Assembly (NCBI RefSeq): GCF_004664715.2
Contig: NC_051069.1
Span: forward strand, 6,959,501 to 7,023,500
Length of the DNA: 64,000 nucleotides
From: Peromyscus leucopus
Taxonomy: Eukaryota > Chordata > Mammalia > Rodentia > Cricetidae
Direction: 5' to 3'
A model generated the notes under the pieces. That model worked only from the letters and a program-made list of their open reading frames with translations. It did no database searches and was not told where the DNA came from. A program made the position numbers and the translations under genes. Shown one piece after another: positions 10,243 through 21,039 of the stretch (the stretch's first letter is position 1; the number at the start of each line of letters is the position of its first letter).

Positions 10243-10370
10243 TGCTAGGTTGGTAGTGGCACACACCTTTAATCCCAGTACTTGGGAGGCAGAAGAAGGC
10301 GGATCTCTGAGAGTTCTAGGACAGCCACGGCTACACAAAGAAAACCCTGTCTCAAAAAACCAAAGAGAAC
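10243..10370 (+). repeat. SINE B1
   Basis: GTTGGTAGTGGCACACACCTT...GGCGGATCTCTGAGAGTTC...GAAAACCCTGTCTC. Confidence 0.92.
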
Positions 10371-10933
10371 AAAAGAAGGGGGGAAAACCCACTAAATTGG
10401 GAGACAGGGAAGAAGTGGATTTGGGAGGAGTTAGAAAGAGGAGTAGGGGTAAATATAATCAAATTCATTTTATGAAATTCTCAAAAGACTTATTTAAAAT
10501 ATTTTACAAAAGTAAAAATGGGTCTGGGAATATAGCTGAGTAGTAGGGAGCTTGCTGGGCCCTCATTCAGTTCTATACCTAGAACTTAAACACAGAATCA
10601 TTAGTTTTACTCTAGGAGGTCCTTGTTTCCCCAAACTTCATAGTTTGTGTCATGACATTTATCACACCATATAAGCTAAATTTTCTTCCTAAGTGTTAGG
10701 ATTACATAAGAGCACCGCCATGACTGGAATTCTAAGTTGGTGCTTTCTCCTTGTTGCCCAGACTATCAGGTTATCTGTGTTGTGCTACATGTTTCAAGGT
10801 GGTTCATGGACATTGAATATTATAGAAAACTGTAGTATACCTGTTATGACAGAGCTGTGTCAGCTATAATAAGGAGGTAAGATTAAGACTGGCTAGTTAG
10901 CAAAGTTAAATGAGACTAGAAACTTACCTCTAA

Positions 10934-11150
10934 GGGCTGAGGATGTAGTTCAGTTGGTGGAGTACTTGCCTAATATGCAGAAGTCCTAGGCTCAGTCTTC
11001 AACACCCTGTAAAACTAGGTACCTGGAGTCCCAGCATTTGGAAGGTGGAGGAAGGGAGAACAAAGTTCAAGATCATTGTTGGTCATGTAATGAGTCTGAG
11101 GCTAGCCTGGGCTAAATGAGACTCTTTAGAAAAAGAAAATAAAGAGAAGA
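10934..11150 (+). repeat. SINE B4
   Basis: An ID-like head (GCTGAGGATGTAGTTCAGTTGG) is followed by a B1-like body (CCAGCATTTGGAAGGTGGAGG...GAGGCTAGCCTGGGCTAAAT): composite forward B4. Confidence 0.85.
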
Positions 11151-11411
11151 AACTACTTTTCTCTAGAGTTTCTCTAGCTATATTTTCAGCCCATTCTTTT
11201 GCAATCATCTGCTTAATAAAAGGTGGGGAGAAGGGTAGTATGATGAGAAAAGGATCCAAATGTAATTGAACGTTTCCCTCCCTCCCAACCTCTCCCAAGT
11301 AACTGCTTGGGAGCTGCTTTCCAACTAATTGACTCAGAGAGTTAATGTAAATAATAAATGCTCACTGATAGCTCAGGCTTATTACTAACTGGCTCTTAAA
11401 AGGTAACAGGG

Positions 11412-11564
11412 GCCCGGCAGTGGAGGTGCACTCCTTTAATCCCAGCACTCAGGAGAGAGAAACAGGTAGATTTCTGTGAGTTCAAGGCCAGCCTGGGCTA
11501 CAGAGTGAGTTCCAGGAAAGGCTCCAAAGCTACACAAAGAAACCTTGTCTAAAAAAAAAAAAAG
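11412..11564 (+). repeat. SINE B1
   Basis: GCCCGGCAGTGGAGGTGCACTC through AGAAACCTTGTCT and an A run. The flanks TAACAGGG and TTACAGGG look like the target duplication. Confidence 0.93.
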
Positions 11565-12840
11565 TTACAGGGACCTCAAGCTGCCTAGAGAGTCATCCAA
11601 AGTTCTTCTGCAACATTGGGCATCCAACTCTGGCTACTACAGGCCTAGCATATCTGACAGACTTTCCTATGAAGCAGGGAATTCTGAAGGATTGCCCTAC
11701 CTTGTCTTGGCAAAGTTTGGCAGTTGCCTTTTTTTGTGTCCTGCTAGTCCAGTTTGGACAGTAACTGTCAGCAATTGAGGCAAGGGCAGTTTCTTTGCCC
11801 ACATGCCTAGCTTTTGCCATAAAGAAAACAAACTCCACATGGAGTTTCTTCGATGCCCATCATCCTCTCTGGAGTACATTGGTGCTGCCAGGAACAGACA
11901 TGTTTCACTGTCATAAGAAGTCTAAAGTATTAAAACATTTAAATGCCATGTTCTGTGGGTCTTTGAAGTGTTTGAAGATTATGTCTTTGTATACCTAGAA
12001 AACCTAACTAACATGACTATGAGTTTGACTACTATAGATGACTATTAGTCTGTATTCCTTAATTATATATTACATTTTTAATTGAGTTGTGTAAACATAA
12101 TACCTTAAACAAGGGTAGAAATATACATACAGTATAATAAAAATAGCGTTAAATTTGTATCAATGAATTAAAATCCATTCCAATGTAAAATATTATGAGA
12201 TTAACAGTTGTTTTTTGCATTAAAGTAGATTCAATAATCCCCCTCCCCTTTTTGGAGCTGAGGATTGAACCCAGGGCCTTGGTTCTCTACCACTGAGCTA
12301 AATCCCCACCCCGATCTACTCCCTTTTTAATCATTTTTATATCATATCCCCCTTACTTCTTTAGAAAGAGATTGACTAGAACCAATAACAATTTATAACC
12401 AACCCCGTAAACAACAACAAACATCTATAATCTATTTTTTGGGAATGTGAATCTAAATTTCTAGACTACTTCTTGTTGATTGGGGGTGCTGGCAATTTTT
12501 TTAGGACCCTAGTAAAATTTAAGATAATTGTTAAGTCTTGGCTATAGTATTCTGTGAGGTTTGTTCATTTCAGTCAGTATCCTTGAAGTTGTTTTGGATG
12601 CTGGATCATCTGGGCCATTGTTTTTATTGGAGTTTCGTCCCTTTGCTCTTTTCTCAGTATGGCATTCTCATCTTGCTTCCTCCACATCTGCTGGCTTCTC
12701 CAGACTCTGCCCTTCATCTTCCCAGCATTTTTAGTTTGGTTGCCCTGCCTGCTTCCTGCCTGGCTACTGGCTAATCACTGTTTTATTAAACCAATTCAAG
12801 TAACAAATCTTTACAGCGTACAAGAGGATCATTCCACCGC
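11565..12840 (-). mobile_element. Degraded ERV segment with one LTR end
   Basis: The right part (about 12540-12840) has an LTR-like layout reversed: GCCTGGCTACTGGCTAATCAC, TTTTATTAAACCAATTCAAG, end CCACCGCA. It shares the TTGGCCAGT/GGCAGGAAG-type module with LTR family B. The left part contains GAGTTTCTTCGATGCCCATC and ATTGGTGCTGCCAGGAACAG, which I recall as dispersed rodent ERV-internal sequence. There is no intact retroviral frame. Boundaries and orientation are tentative. Confidence 0.5.
12250..12314 (-). repeat. ID element inside the ERV segment
   Basis: GGAGCTGAGGATTGAACCCAG...CTACCACTGAGCTAAATCCCC, with an internal deletion of the TGCTAGGCAAG region. Confidence 0.9.
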
Positions 12841-13304
12841 ATCCAAATACATAGGAATTTTTGTTGCTTGTTTTGGTTGTACTGGGGACAAGATTTTAAA
12901 AATCCATTCATGATGATATGTCCATATAATAAAAGTCATAGGTTTAAGTGTATAGATTGAATTTTGATAAATGAATGTATTTGTTCAACCACCATCTAAG
13001 CCAAGATATAGTTTAACTCCTTTCCCACCCCAGAATGTTCTCTTGTGTCCTTCCCAGTCACCTTCTCTATTACAGTCAACTTCTAACCTAATCTCTAGCA
13101 CTGTAGATGAGCTTGCCTAGTCTAAATTGTGCATAAAAAGAATCATGAAGAATACTTTCTGTGTCCAGCTTTTTTCACTAATGTCCTTGAATGACATCTC
13201 TGTTGTGTGTTTAATGATGCTTGCTGTTCCTTCCTCTTTTGGTAATGGTGTATGATTTCTAGTTTGGAGTTTTATAAATAAATCTTGGAGTATACACTTT
13301 TTAA

Positions 13305-13480
13305 AATGATTTATTTATTTTTATTTTATGTGCATTGGTATTTTACTTGCATATATATGTCTATGTGGGGATGTCTGATACCTTGGAGGTAGAGTTACAG
13401 GAAGTTGTAAGCTGCCATGTGAGTGCTGAAATTGAACCCAAGTCTTCTGGAAGAACAGCTGAGCCATCTCTCTAGTCCCT
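13305..13480 (-). repeat. SINE B2
   Basis: GATTTATTTATTTTTATTTTATG through GAGCCATCTCTCTAGTCCC. Inserted in the ancient L1. Confidence 0.92.
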
Positions 13481-13504
13481 GAATATCCACTTCTACAATG
13501 CTTT

Positions 13505-13650
13505 TTTTCCCCCCCATCAAAACTGGCTTTCTCTGTGTAGCTTTGGAGCCTGTCCTGGAACTCACTCTGTAGACCAAGCTGGCCTGGAACTCACAGAGAC
13601 CTGCCTGCCTCTGCCTCCTGAGTGCTGGGATCAAAGGCGTGTGCTCGGCT
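13505..13650 (-). repeat. SINE B1, cricetid-type variant
   Basis: TAGCTTTGGAGCCTGTCCTGG and CTGGCCTGGAACTCACAGAG...GGCGTGTGC. The final GCC-rich end is missing. Confidence 0.92.
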
Positions 13651-13843
13651 ATACATTGCTTTTTATAAACGGACGAAGGGTTTCACTTTTCTTGGGTAAA
13701 AATACTTAGGAGTAGAATTACTGGGTAGCTGAATTTTTAACTTTATAAGAAATTAATGAACTGCTTTCCCAAATGGTTGCACTGTTTTGCCTTCTTACCA
13801 GCAGTGTACGTCAGCTTCAGTTACTACAAAACGCCGTCATTGG

Positions 13844-14286
13844 TGTAGATGTAACCAACCGTCTTATTAAATAAGAAACACAGAACCAATGTAAAAGAGA
13901 AAGCCAAGAGGTCAGAGCTCAGAGCTAAAACCTTACCCTTCCTGCGGTGCCCCTACCTCTGCGAAAACAGAGCTACTTTCTGTGTGTATGTCTTTAAATA
14001 GTCTTTCTGTTCTGCCTTCTCATTGGTTGTAAACCCAAACACATGACTGCCTCGCCACTGCCTGTAAGTACAGCCCTCCAGGTCTTAAAGGCATATGTCT
14101 CCAATGCTGGCTGTATCCCTGAACACACAGAGATCTACCTAGCTCTTCTACCAAGTGCTGGGATTAAAGGTGTGTGCCACCACCGCCCAGCTCTTGCTAT
14201 GACTCTAATAGCTCTGACCCCCAGGCAATTTTATTTATTAACATACAATTAAAATCACATTTCTCTACAAATAGAATACCACCATA
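13844..14286 (-). mobile_element. Solo LTR, family A (copy 2), inside the ancient L1
   Basis: TGTAGATGTAACCAACCGTC ... AATACCACCATA, flanked by CATTGG and CTTTGG (one mismatch of 6). It aligns with 6369-6785 from end to end, including the reverse CCAAT box and the embedded B1-derived block (GCTGGGATTAAAGGTGTGTG). L1-like sequence resumes on the far side. Confidence 0.82.
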
Positions 14287-14535
14287 CTTTGGTATTAGTC
14301 TTCTTAATTATAGCTATTCTAGTTGGTGTGAGGTAGTAGCCCATTACAATTTTAATTTTTTTATATTTTGGTTCTTCCTAGATATTTTAAAAACATACAT
14401 TTTTATTTGTTGTTATATAGAAAGGCAATTGCCTTCTATATATCTTCTTATCAACCTATATTAGTTCTTTTAGAAATTTTTATAGATTTTTCAGGATTTT
14501 CTACATATGTAGTCACAGAGTTGATGTTAAACCTA

Positions 14536-14623
14536 CTTTTTTTTTTTCTGGATCAGACGACTGAACCCAGGGCCTTGTACTTGCTAGGCAAGCACTCTAC
14601 CACTGAGCTAAATCCCCAACCCC
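14536..14623 (-). repeat. ID element with TSD
   Basis: A T tail then CTGAACCCAGGGCCTTGTAC...GAGCTAAATCCCCAACCCC. AAACCTAC on both sides (14528-14535 and 14624-14631) is the target duplication. Confidence 0.94.
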
Positions 14624-14631
14624 AAACCTAC

Positions 14632-15018
14632 CTTATTCTAGTTCAAGTAGTAAGGATGGGTTTCATGTGACCCATTAGGCATGTCTAACTTCTTCATATT
14701 TTGACTTGGTTGTGATCTGAAAAGTTCATGTTCTAGAACCTTGCAAACAAAATTCATACAAAAAAAATGTTTTAAGTATGTCTGCAGTTTTGTGTTGGGC
14801 TACATGTAGTCAGTAGGCCACACATTGGACATACCTGATAGATTTGTGGCTTGTTGATTTTCTGGGAGCCTTTGTGTACATGCATAGTAAAAATTGAATA
14901 TCAAGTGGTTGACTATAATTACATAATAATCATATGTAGGTTTGGTATGGCAGAAGGTAAAGATAACCTTGCTTGCTGGGCTTTTGAAATTTTAGAGGCC
15001 AGCAAATTTAGAGTTCTG
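14632..15018. other. AT-rich intronic sequence
   Basis: Nothing recognised. Confidence 0.45.
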
Positions 15019-15082
15019 GATGTGGTGGCGCACGCCTTTAATCCCAGCACTTGGGAGGCAAAGGCAGGCAGATCTCTGTGTT
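15019..15082 (+). repeat. B1 5' fragment
   Basis: GTGGTGGCGCACGCCTTTAATCC...GCAGATCTCTGTG then an abrupt end, directly before ERV-like sequence. Confidence 0.88.
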
Positions 15083-15109
15083 TAATGCAAGCCTTGTCAG
15101 TATGCAAGA

Positions 15110-15387
15110 CTCCCGAAAACATGCACTTCCTGTTTTTATTTTTATTAGGTAATAGTATATCCTTCTGAGGTCTTTGGTGTAGTTGAGGACTACATAGTTA
15201 TAATTTCCTTAGTTATGATAAGAGATAATAAGTTAGATATGAAACCTTAGACTCACAAATATAAGATAGATACGATATCTTCTTTAATATTGTAACTGTA
15301 ATTCTTGCTTGATAATTGTTTTGTTATATGTAATTTTACTATGTGAAAGTTAGAACCTTCCTTTTTGAAAAAAAAGAAAAGGGGAAG
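15110..15387 (+). mobile_element. 3' end of an ERV internal region with polypurine tract
   Basis: AGAACCTTCCTTTTTGA then a purine tract (AAAAGAAAAGGGGAAG) abuts the LTR at 15388, as expected for a retroviral polypurine tract. The reverse complement of the same layout appears at 32053-32090. No coding frame remains. Confidence 0.65.
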
Positions 15388-15750
15388 TGCTGTGGATATC
15401 GCTCTGTATAAATAAAATGATTGGCCAGTAGCCAGGCAGGAAGTATAGGCCGTTCAAGGAGAGAGGAGAATTCTGGGAAGTGGAAGGCTGAGGCAGAGAG
15501 ATGCTGCCAGCCACCGCAACATGTAAAAGATACTGGTAAGCCGCGAGCCATGTGGCAACTTATAGACTAATAGATATGGTCTATAAGATATAAGAACTGG
15601 ATAGCTAGAAGCCTGCCACAGCCATACAGTTTGTAAGCAATATAAGTCTCTGTGTGTTTACTCAGTTGAGTCTGAGCGGCTGTGGGACTGGCGGGTGAGA
15701 GAGATGTGTCCTGACTGTGGGCCAGGCAGGACTAGAAAACTCTAGCCACA
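15388..15750 (+). mobile_element. 3' LTR, family B
   Basis: TGCTGTGGATATCGC ... AACTCTAGCCACA. It contains ATTGGCCAGTAGCCAGGCAGG, GTTTGTAAGCAATATAAGTC and AGCGGCTGTGGGACTGGCGG, shared with 7180 and 31673 in opposite orientation. No 5' LTR partner is visible. Confidence 0.8.
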
Positions 15751-15804
15751 TCAGTACAGCAAATTCTCCACCAGTCAGAACTACATAGTAACTCTGTCTC
15801 ATTT

Positions 15805-16040
15805 TCCTCCCTTTTGAGACAGTCTTCTTATGTAGTTCAAATTGACCTTGAACTTGCTATATGTTCTAGAATGCCCTTGAATTTCTGATCATCTTGTCTC
15901 CACCTCCCAAGTACTAGGGTTACAGCCATGCACCACTAGCCTAGTTGTGTGTTGTGGTGATCATCCATCTCAGACTTCATGTATGCTAGGCAAGCATCCT
16001 ATCAACTGAGCTGAGGAATCATCCTATTATCCCCAGCCCC
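15805..16040 (-). repeat. SINE B4
   Basis: B1-like half TTTTGAGACAGTCTTCTTATG...CCAAGTACTAGGGTTACAGC plus ID-like half ATGCTAGGCAAGCATCCTATC...CCCCAGCCCC. Confidence 0.85.
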
Positions 16041-16184
16041 AAGGAATATTTTCATATATGATATCTTTAGCTATAACGTGAAAAAAATGACCAGAGCATA
16101 GATGATTAGGACAGACTATCCTTAAACTGTTTTTCTCCATTATATTCTTTTTCATTATTATATATAATATATATAATTTTATTT

Positions 16185-16430
16185 TATATTTATTTCGTGT
16201 GGGTGACAACCTTATGAGTAGGTTCTCTCCTACCTTATATGAGGCAAGGTCTCCCTTGTTTCTGCTGCTGTGCTTCCTACTTGAGACCAGCTGGCCTGTG
16301 AGCTTACAGCCAGTTCTGTCTCGATCTCCCATCTCATCACAGGAGTACTGAGGTGGTGCTTTACAGATGGGTGTTACATCTGGCTTTTTACATGCATTCC
16401 AGAAATCAAACTTAGGTTGTTAGGATTGCT
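16185..16430 (-). repeat. Old composite SINE-like sequence
   Basis: GAGGCAAGGTCTCCC...GACCAGCTGGCCTGTGAGC...AGGAGTACTGAGGTGG suggests a decayed B3/B4-type element. Confidence 0.4.
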
Positions 16431-16550
16431 CAGCACATATTTTTATTCTCTGAGACTGTGAACTATTTTTATGTGGGACTTCAAATCTGTAAAATTTTCA
16501 TTTTAGACCAAGATCCCTTGGTTTAAAGATAGATTGAAAAGGTGATGGCA

Positions 16551-16702
16551 GGGAGCTGGAGAGAGAGCTCAGCTGCCTAACTCCAGCTCTAGGGGGATAT
16601 CCTATCTCTGACCTCTGTGGGTACCTGCACTCACATGCACATACCCACATACAGATACATACTTAAAAATAGTAGAAATAAATCTTAATTTAAGAAATGG
16701 TG
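16551..16702 (+). repeat. B2/B3 SINE, shortened
   Basis: GGAGCTGGAGAGAGAGCTCAG head joined to a CTGACCTCTGTGGGTACCTG tail. The centre is deleted. Confidence 0.8.
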
Positions 16703-17355
16703 ATAGTAGTGAGACTTAAGAACTGGACCTGATAAGTAGAAGGCTAAAAATAACCTTTAGGTTAGTCAGCAAGGAATGGAGGTGAGGGAGCACTTGAGAG
16801 TTTAAAAGTGGCTAGTGACAATAAGCAATGGATAAGAAAGACTGGCCAAGCCATAGAGAAAGGAGAGCAGCATTGCCCAGTCAGGACTTGAGATGTCCTG
16901 CCTCTGAGCATTTAAAGCCTTGGAAACAGATCTTACACAAGATGGTTGTTACACTGCTGTCCTAGAGCTCCGTAGCCATCTATCTTTAGACTCAGCCTTC
17001 CTCTTATCTTCCAGGTCTTTTGTTTGGCTTTCTTTTTAGCTGGAGATCCTTTGGCTCTCTGTAGCATCAGATGTCGTTCCATTTAAATAGTTTATTTCTT
17101 GTTCATGTTCCTTTCTTACATAGGGAAAACCCTTATATTCTACTCCTAAAATCAGACTGTGCTTCGATACTCATTATTAAATCCTAACATTGAAAACTCA
17201 GTCCCTTTTTTCCAGCAGGTTGTCTCTTAAATTTTCTGTCCATCTGTGTACATTATGCTCATTTTTGGGGGGAGAGGAGGAAAAGAACAGAGATGGAAAA
17301 GATTTTGCAGTGGGCTGCCAGGAAAAAGGAATAAAAATAGATGAGATGATGTAGG
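16703..17355. other. Repeat-poor intronic sequence
   Basis: About 650 bases with no recognised repeat or exon. Confidence 0.5.
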
Positions 17356-17512
17356 ATAAAGCGATGGTTCAGTGGTTAAGAGCACTGTCTGCACCGGGTG
17401 GTGGCAGTGCATGCCTTTAATCCCAGCACTTGGGAGGCAGAGACAGGCGGATCTTTGTGAGTTCGAGGCCAGCCTGGGCTATAGAGTGAGTTCCAGGAAG
17501 GTTATAAAGAAG
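17356..17512 (+). repeat. B2 head fragment interrupted by B1
   Basis: GCGATGGTTCAGTGGTTAAG (B2 head) is followed at about 17393 by B1 (CCGGGTGGTGGCAGTGCATG through AGAGTGAGTTCCAGGAAGG). Confidence 0.85.
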
Positions 17513-17894
17513 AAATTGTTTTTTGTTTTGAGGTAGAATCTCACTGTGTAGTCCAAGCTCAAAATGTTCCTCCTGTCTCAGTCCCTTAATAAGCACGAAC
17601 CACCATATTCAGTTTAAGACTTTTTAATTCACTAGTTTAGAGATACAAGGAACAGGACAGAGATGACTGAAGTCTACAGAGTATGCATTTTGAGTATTAA
17701 ACTTCATGTGTTTTTTTCAAGCAATTTGAAAGATTTCTTGGCTTTATATGAACCTGTGAGCTTAAACAGGAGAACAGCAGCTTTAGAATGAGTGTAGGCC
17801 CGATGTCACTGTGCTTTTATTTAAAAGTCCTGTAGAACTCACTAATCAAAATTCTGGCATTTGTTTGTTTGTTTTTTGTTTTTTTTGTTTTGTT

Positions 17895-18025
17895 TTTTTT
17901 AGCTTCCTGAGTGCTAGGATTCCAAGCCTGTCCTACCATGCCCAGTTTATGCTATGCTTGCGATTGAACCCAGGGTTCTGTGCATGGTAAGCCAGCATTC
18001 TGCCAGCTGAGCTGCACCCCTAACA
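17895..18025 (-). repeat. B4-type SINE
   Basis: TTCCTGAGTGCTAGGATTCC then TTGCGATTGAACCCAGGG...GCCAGCTGAGCTGCACCCC. Confidence 0.75.
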
Positions 18026-18029
18026 CTAA

Positions 18030-18715
18030 ATTAAAAAAAACAAAAATGTAACCAAAGGCCACAGGTCCTACGTATCTGACCATGACTGTTCATTTAATTG
18101 ATCTTTTCTGCTGTTACCATCCATAGACATTTTTTTCTGGCCTTGCATCAGTTGGTTCCTTAGCCCAGATGTTCCCATAGTGCTGACATATTCAGATACC
18201 ATCTAGAGTGAGAGGGACACATAGAAAAGGTTTAGTACAGAGCTGATACAGGCAGATAGCTCATTTGATAAAGAACTTGCTTCACAAGCATGAGCACCCA
18301 AGTCCTGCTCCAGAAGTGAAAAGCCTAGGTTCGGTGTCATGTGCTGGGGATTTCATGTCAACCTTGACATTTACATTTGAAGAGACTTCGTTTAGAAACA
18401 TTGACATCTTCAAGAACATAAAACAAGAGAAGGGGCAAAAGTTGATTATCACCCAGGTCTGTGTAATTCCAAAGCTGCACCATGCTCGAGTGCCCCTATG
18501 ATTTAATGTGATGACAGCATTAACGTAAAACCCACTGGAGACTCAGATTTTACTCCAAAGCACTTATAATACAGCTACACCCATTTTTGGAGTTGTGGCT
18601 GAGCAAAGTTTAGATAGATTAAATTTTCCAATTTTACTAATGAAGTTAGACAAGTAGGAGTTTTATTGTTTGTTTTTCCAGGCTTGTCTCTGCAGTATTT
18701 GGTGGTAGTGGTGAC
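18030..18715. other. Mostly unassigned intronic sequence
   Basis: A diverged B3 head (GCTCATTTGATAAAGAACTTGC, 18259) is possible. Otherwise nothing recognised. Confidence 0.45.
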
Positions 18716-18858
18716 GGGGGGGGGGGGGGGGTTCAAAACAGGGTTTCTCTGGGTGGCCCTGGTCATCCTGGAACTCGATCTGTAGACTAGGCTGGCCTCG
18801 AACTCAGAGATTCACCTGTCTCTGCTTCCTGAGTGCTGGAATTAAAGGTGTGTGCCAC
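18716..18858 (-). repeat. G15 run and SINE B1
   Basis: A homopolymeric G run ends at 18731, followed by CAAAACAGGGTTTCTCTGGG through AATTAAAGGTGTGTGCCACC. Confidence 0.92.
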
Positions 18859-18859
18859 C

Positions 18860-19305
18860 AAAAAATTGATGCAGTAATTTAAGAAACAGCATAATTTAAC
18901 TGTAACTTGAGTTTCACATTTATAAGCAGAACCTAGCAAAACTTAATATCACAAGCAGATGGTGTGTGTTTGGGTATGTGTCTTTCTGTGTATCTGTGTC
19001 CAGAGGAACAGAGAATACTTACTAAGCAAATTAAGAAGTGAGCTTACTTTTGATGTCTAATTATCTAAAGGAGAGAGTAGCAATCTATTTTTAAAAAAGG
19101 GTTATGAAGATAATTCCAAACTAATATGGAAGCAAATGCATATTCCCATACTATGCGGTTGTCCTCTGACTCTAAGAAGAGACAGGGTGTTTAGAGAAGC
19201 TGCCTGTATGATGCATTAACTGGAGGTAATTACAAAAGTCATTTTGTGTTATGTGCAGTGCGTGTTGAATCACTACTTCTTTGGTCTCTTAAAGCTTGGG
19301 ACCAT
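18860..19305. other. AT-rich intronic sequence
   Basis: Nothing recognised. Confidence 0.45.
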
Positions 19306-19307
19306 AG

Positions 19308-19410
19308 CCAGGCAGTGGTGGCGCACACCTTTTAATCCCAGCACTCAGGAGGCAGAGGCAGGAGGATCTCTACAGAGAACCCCTGTCTCAGAGAGAAAGA
19401 AAAAAAAAGT
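19308..19410 (+). repeat. SINE B1 with internal deletion
   Basis: CCAGGCAGTGGTGGCGCACAC...GGAGGATCTCTACAGAGAACC jumps from the first third to the 3' end of B1. Confidence 0.9.
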
Positions 19411-19494
19411 TATGGGACCACTGTTATAAAGGAGAAGTTAATAGTGAAAGCTCACTTAGACTTTACTACAGTACTGGAAACAAAAGGCTGGGGG

Positions 19495-19765
19495 TGGGGT
19501 GTGTATGTGCTCATGTGTGTACCTGAACATGCATGTGTGAATGTCAGAGGACAAGACAACTCACATGTTGGTCCTCCACTTCCACCTTGTTTGATTCCGT
19601 ATGCCAGGTTAGCTAGCCTTCAAGGTTCTAGGGATTCCCGTCTCTACCTCCTATCTTGTCCTATGAGCACATACAGGATTACAAATGCCTCTTACTATAC
19701 TTGGCACAGGTCCTCACATCTACACCTCCAGTGTTTTAACCCCTGAGTCATCTCCTCAGCCCCAA
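19495..19765 (-). repeat. B3/RSINE-like element
   Basis: ATGCATGTGTGAATGTCAGAGG, TCCACTTCCACCTTG and an end TTTAACCCCTGAGTCATCTCC then CAGCCCC. Old reverse copy. Confidence 0.65.
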
Positions 19766-19892
19766 GTCCTTTTTTGTTTGTATTGTAGGTGGGTAGTTGA
19801 AAATAGGTCTAATTATAAAGTATTCCAGATAGCCATGATGACAAGACAGCAAATCCTAGCAATCTTGCTCTCGCTCCCACTACACACCCCTT

Positions 19893-20035
19893 CCCCTTTT
19901 CTTTTGAGACCGTTTCTCACATAGCCCAGGCTAGCTTCAAACTCTATATGTAGTGGAAGCTGGCCTTAAAGCTGTCTCTTCCTGCCTCCACTTCCCAGAT
20001 GCTGGAATTGCAAGTGTGAACCACCACACATGGCT
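19893..20035 (-). repeat. B1/B4-type SINE
   Basis: GAGACCGTTTCTCACATAGCC...AGATGCTGGAATTGCAAGTG. Confidence 0.75.
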
Positions 20036-20129
20036 TCTAGCTACACCTGGGAAGTCTAGTTCATTGAACATATTTTAGTAGAATGAAATTATTTAATTGA
20101 TTCACAACTTACAATTAAATGTGAGTAAA

Positions 20130-20131
20130 GG

Positions 20132-20183
<52 letters not shown>
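20130..20183. repeat. (CA)n microsatellite
   Basis: Uninterrupted CA repeat of about 50 bases. Confidence 0.98.
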
Positions 20184-20186
<3 letters not shown>

Positions 20187-20189
20187 ATG

Positions 20190-20600
20190 GAGAAAGGTTT
20201 AAAAGGGGAGGCTCTTCAACCACTAGTGAAGAGTAGGAGATATGGTGTTTCCCAGTTTTACCCTGGATAACCCTTACTGCAGCACACTAATTCTGAACTG
20301 CTTTTTTGAGCTGGTGACACCCACGGAGTATAAAACTTAGGGGTATGGAATTCCGTTGTGCTGGAGGCAGCAGTCGACTTCAGGTTTGAGTATTATCTCT
20401 TAGTGACACTCAGAGGCAGGCAGCCTAACGCAGCTGACAGAACAGAGGGCTTTAGTGCTCAGCATCAGGAAATTTGACTCTCAGAAAGAGTGAAAAATCA
20501 GAATTCTCTAGTGTGTGTTAGCTTCTGCTGCACATTCATAAGAAGTAAAGGAATGGAAAGGAGCTGATTAAATAGTGTTGTGAGAAAATATTTACAGATC
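20190..20600. other. Repeat-poor intronic sequence
   Basis: Nothing recognised. Confidence 0.5.
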
Positions 20601-20602
20601 TG

Positions 20603-20773
20603 TGTTTATTTTTTAGACATATATCTTATGTGTGATTGTTTTGCTCATATGTAGTTCCATGTATTACGTGCATTCTGGAATTAGAGTTATAGGTGGTGGG
20701 TGCTGGGAATCAAACCTGGGTCCTTTACAAGAGCCGCCAGATCCCTTAACTATTGAGCCATTTCTCCAGCCCA
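20603..20773 (-). repeat. SINE B2, diverged
   Basis: GGTGCTGGGAATCAAACCTGG...TTAACTATTGAGCCATTTCTC then CAGCCC. Confidence 0.88.
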
Positions 20774-20827
20774 AGAAAAAATATTTGTGAACAATATATT
20801 TTAAATAAATATTTTAAACACCTTATA

Positions 20828-21039
20828 CTTTAATTTTCATTTTATGTGAATGAATGTTTTGCCTGCATGTATGTCTGTGTACCACATTCATGCAGTACAA
20901 GGCCAGAAGAGGGCATTGGATCCCCTGCGACCATAGCTATAAACGGTGGTGAACCTCTATGTCGGTACTGGGAATCAAACTCGAGTCTTGGAATAGCAGC
21001 CGTGAGTGCTCTGAACAGTTGAGTAGTCTCTCCAGCCCC
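20828..21039 (-). repeat. SINE B2
   Basis: TTTTGCCTGCATGTATGTCTG, CCAGAAGAGGGCATTGGATCC and TAGTCTCTCCAGCCCC. Confidence 0.9.

Larger units (their letters stand above)
12940..14525 (-). mobile_element. Ancient LINE-1 (ORF2 3' region), interrupted
   Basis: L1-like pieces in antisense: AACTGCTTTCCCAAATGGTTG...CTTACCAGCAGTGTA (13757-13808), then AGTTGGTGTGAGGTAGTAGC (14321). They correspond to the ordered ORF2 C-terminal region and are split by a B2, a B1 and an LTR. No long open frame survives. The left limit is uncertain. Confidence 0.62.
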
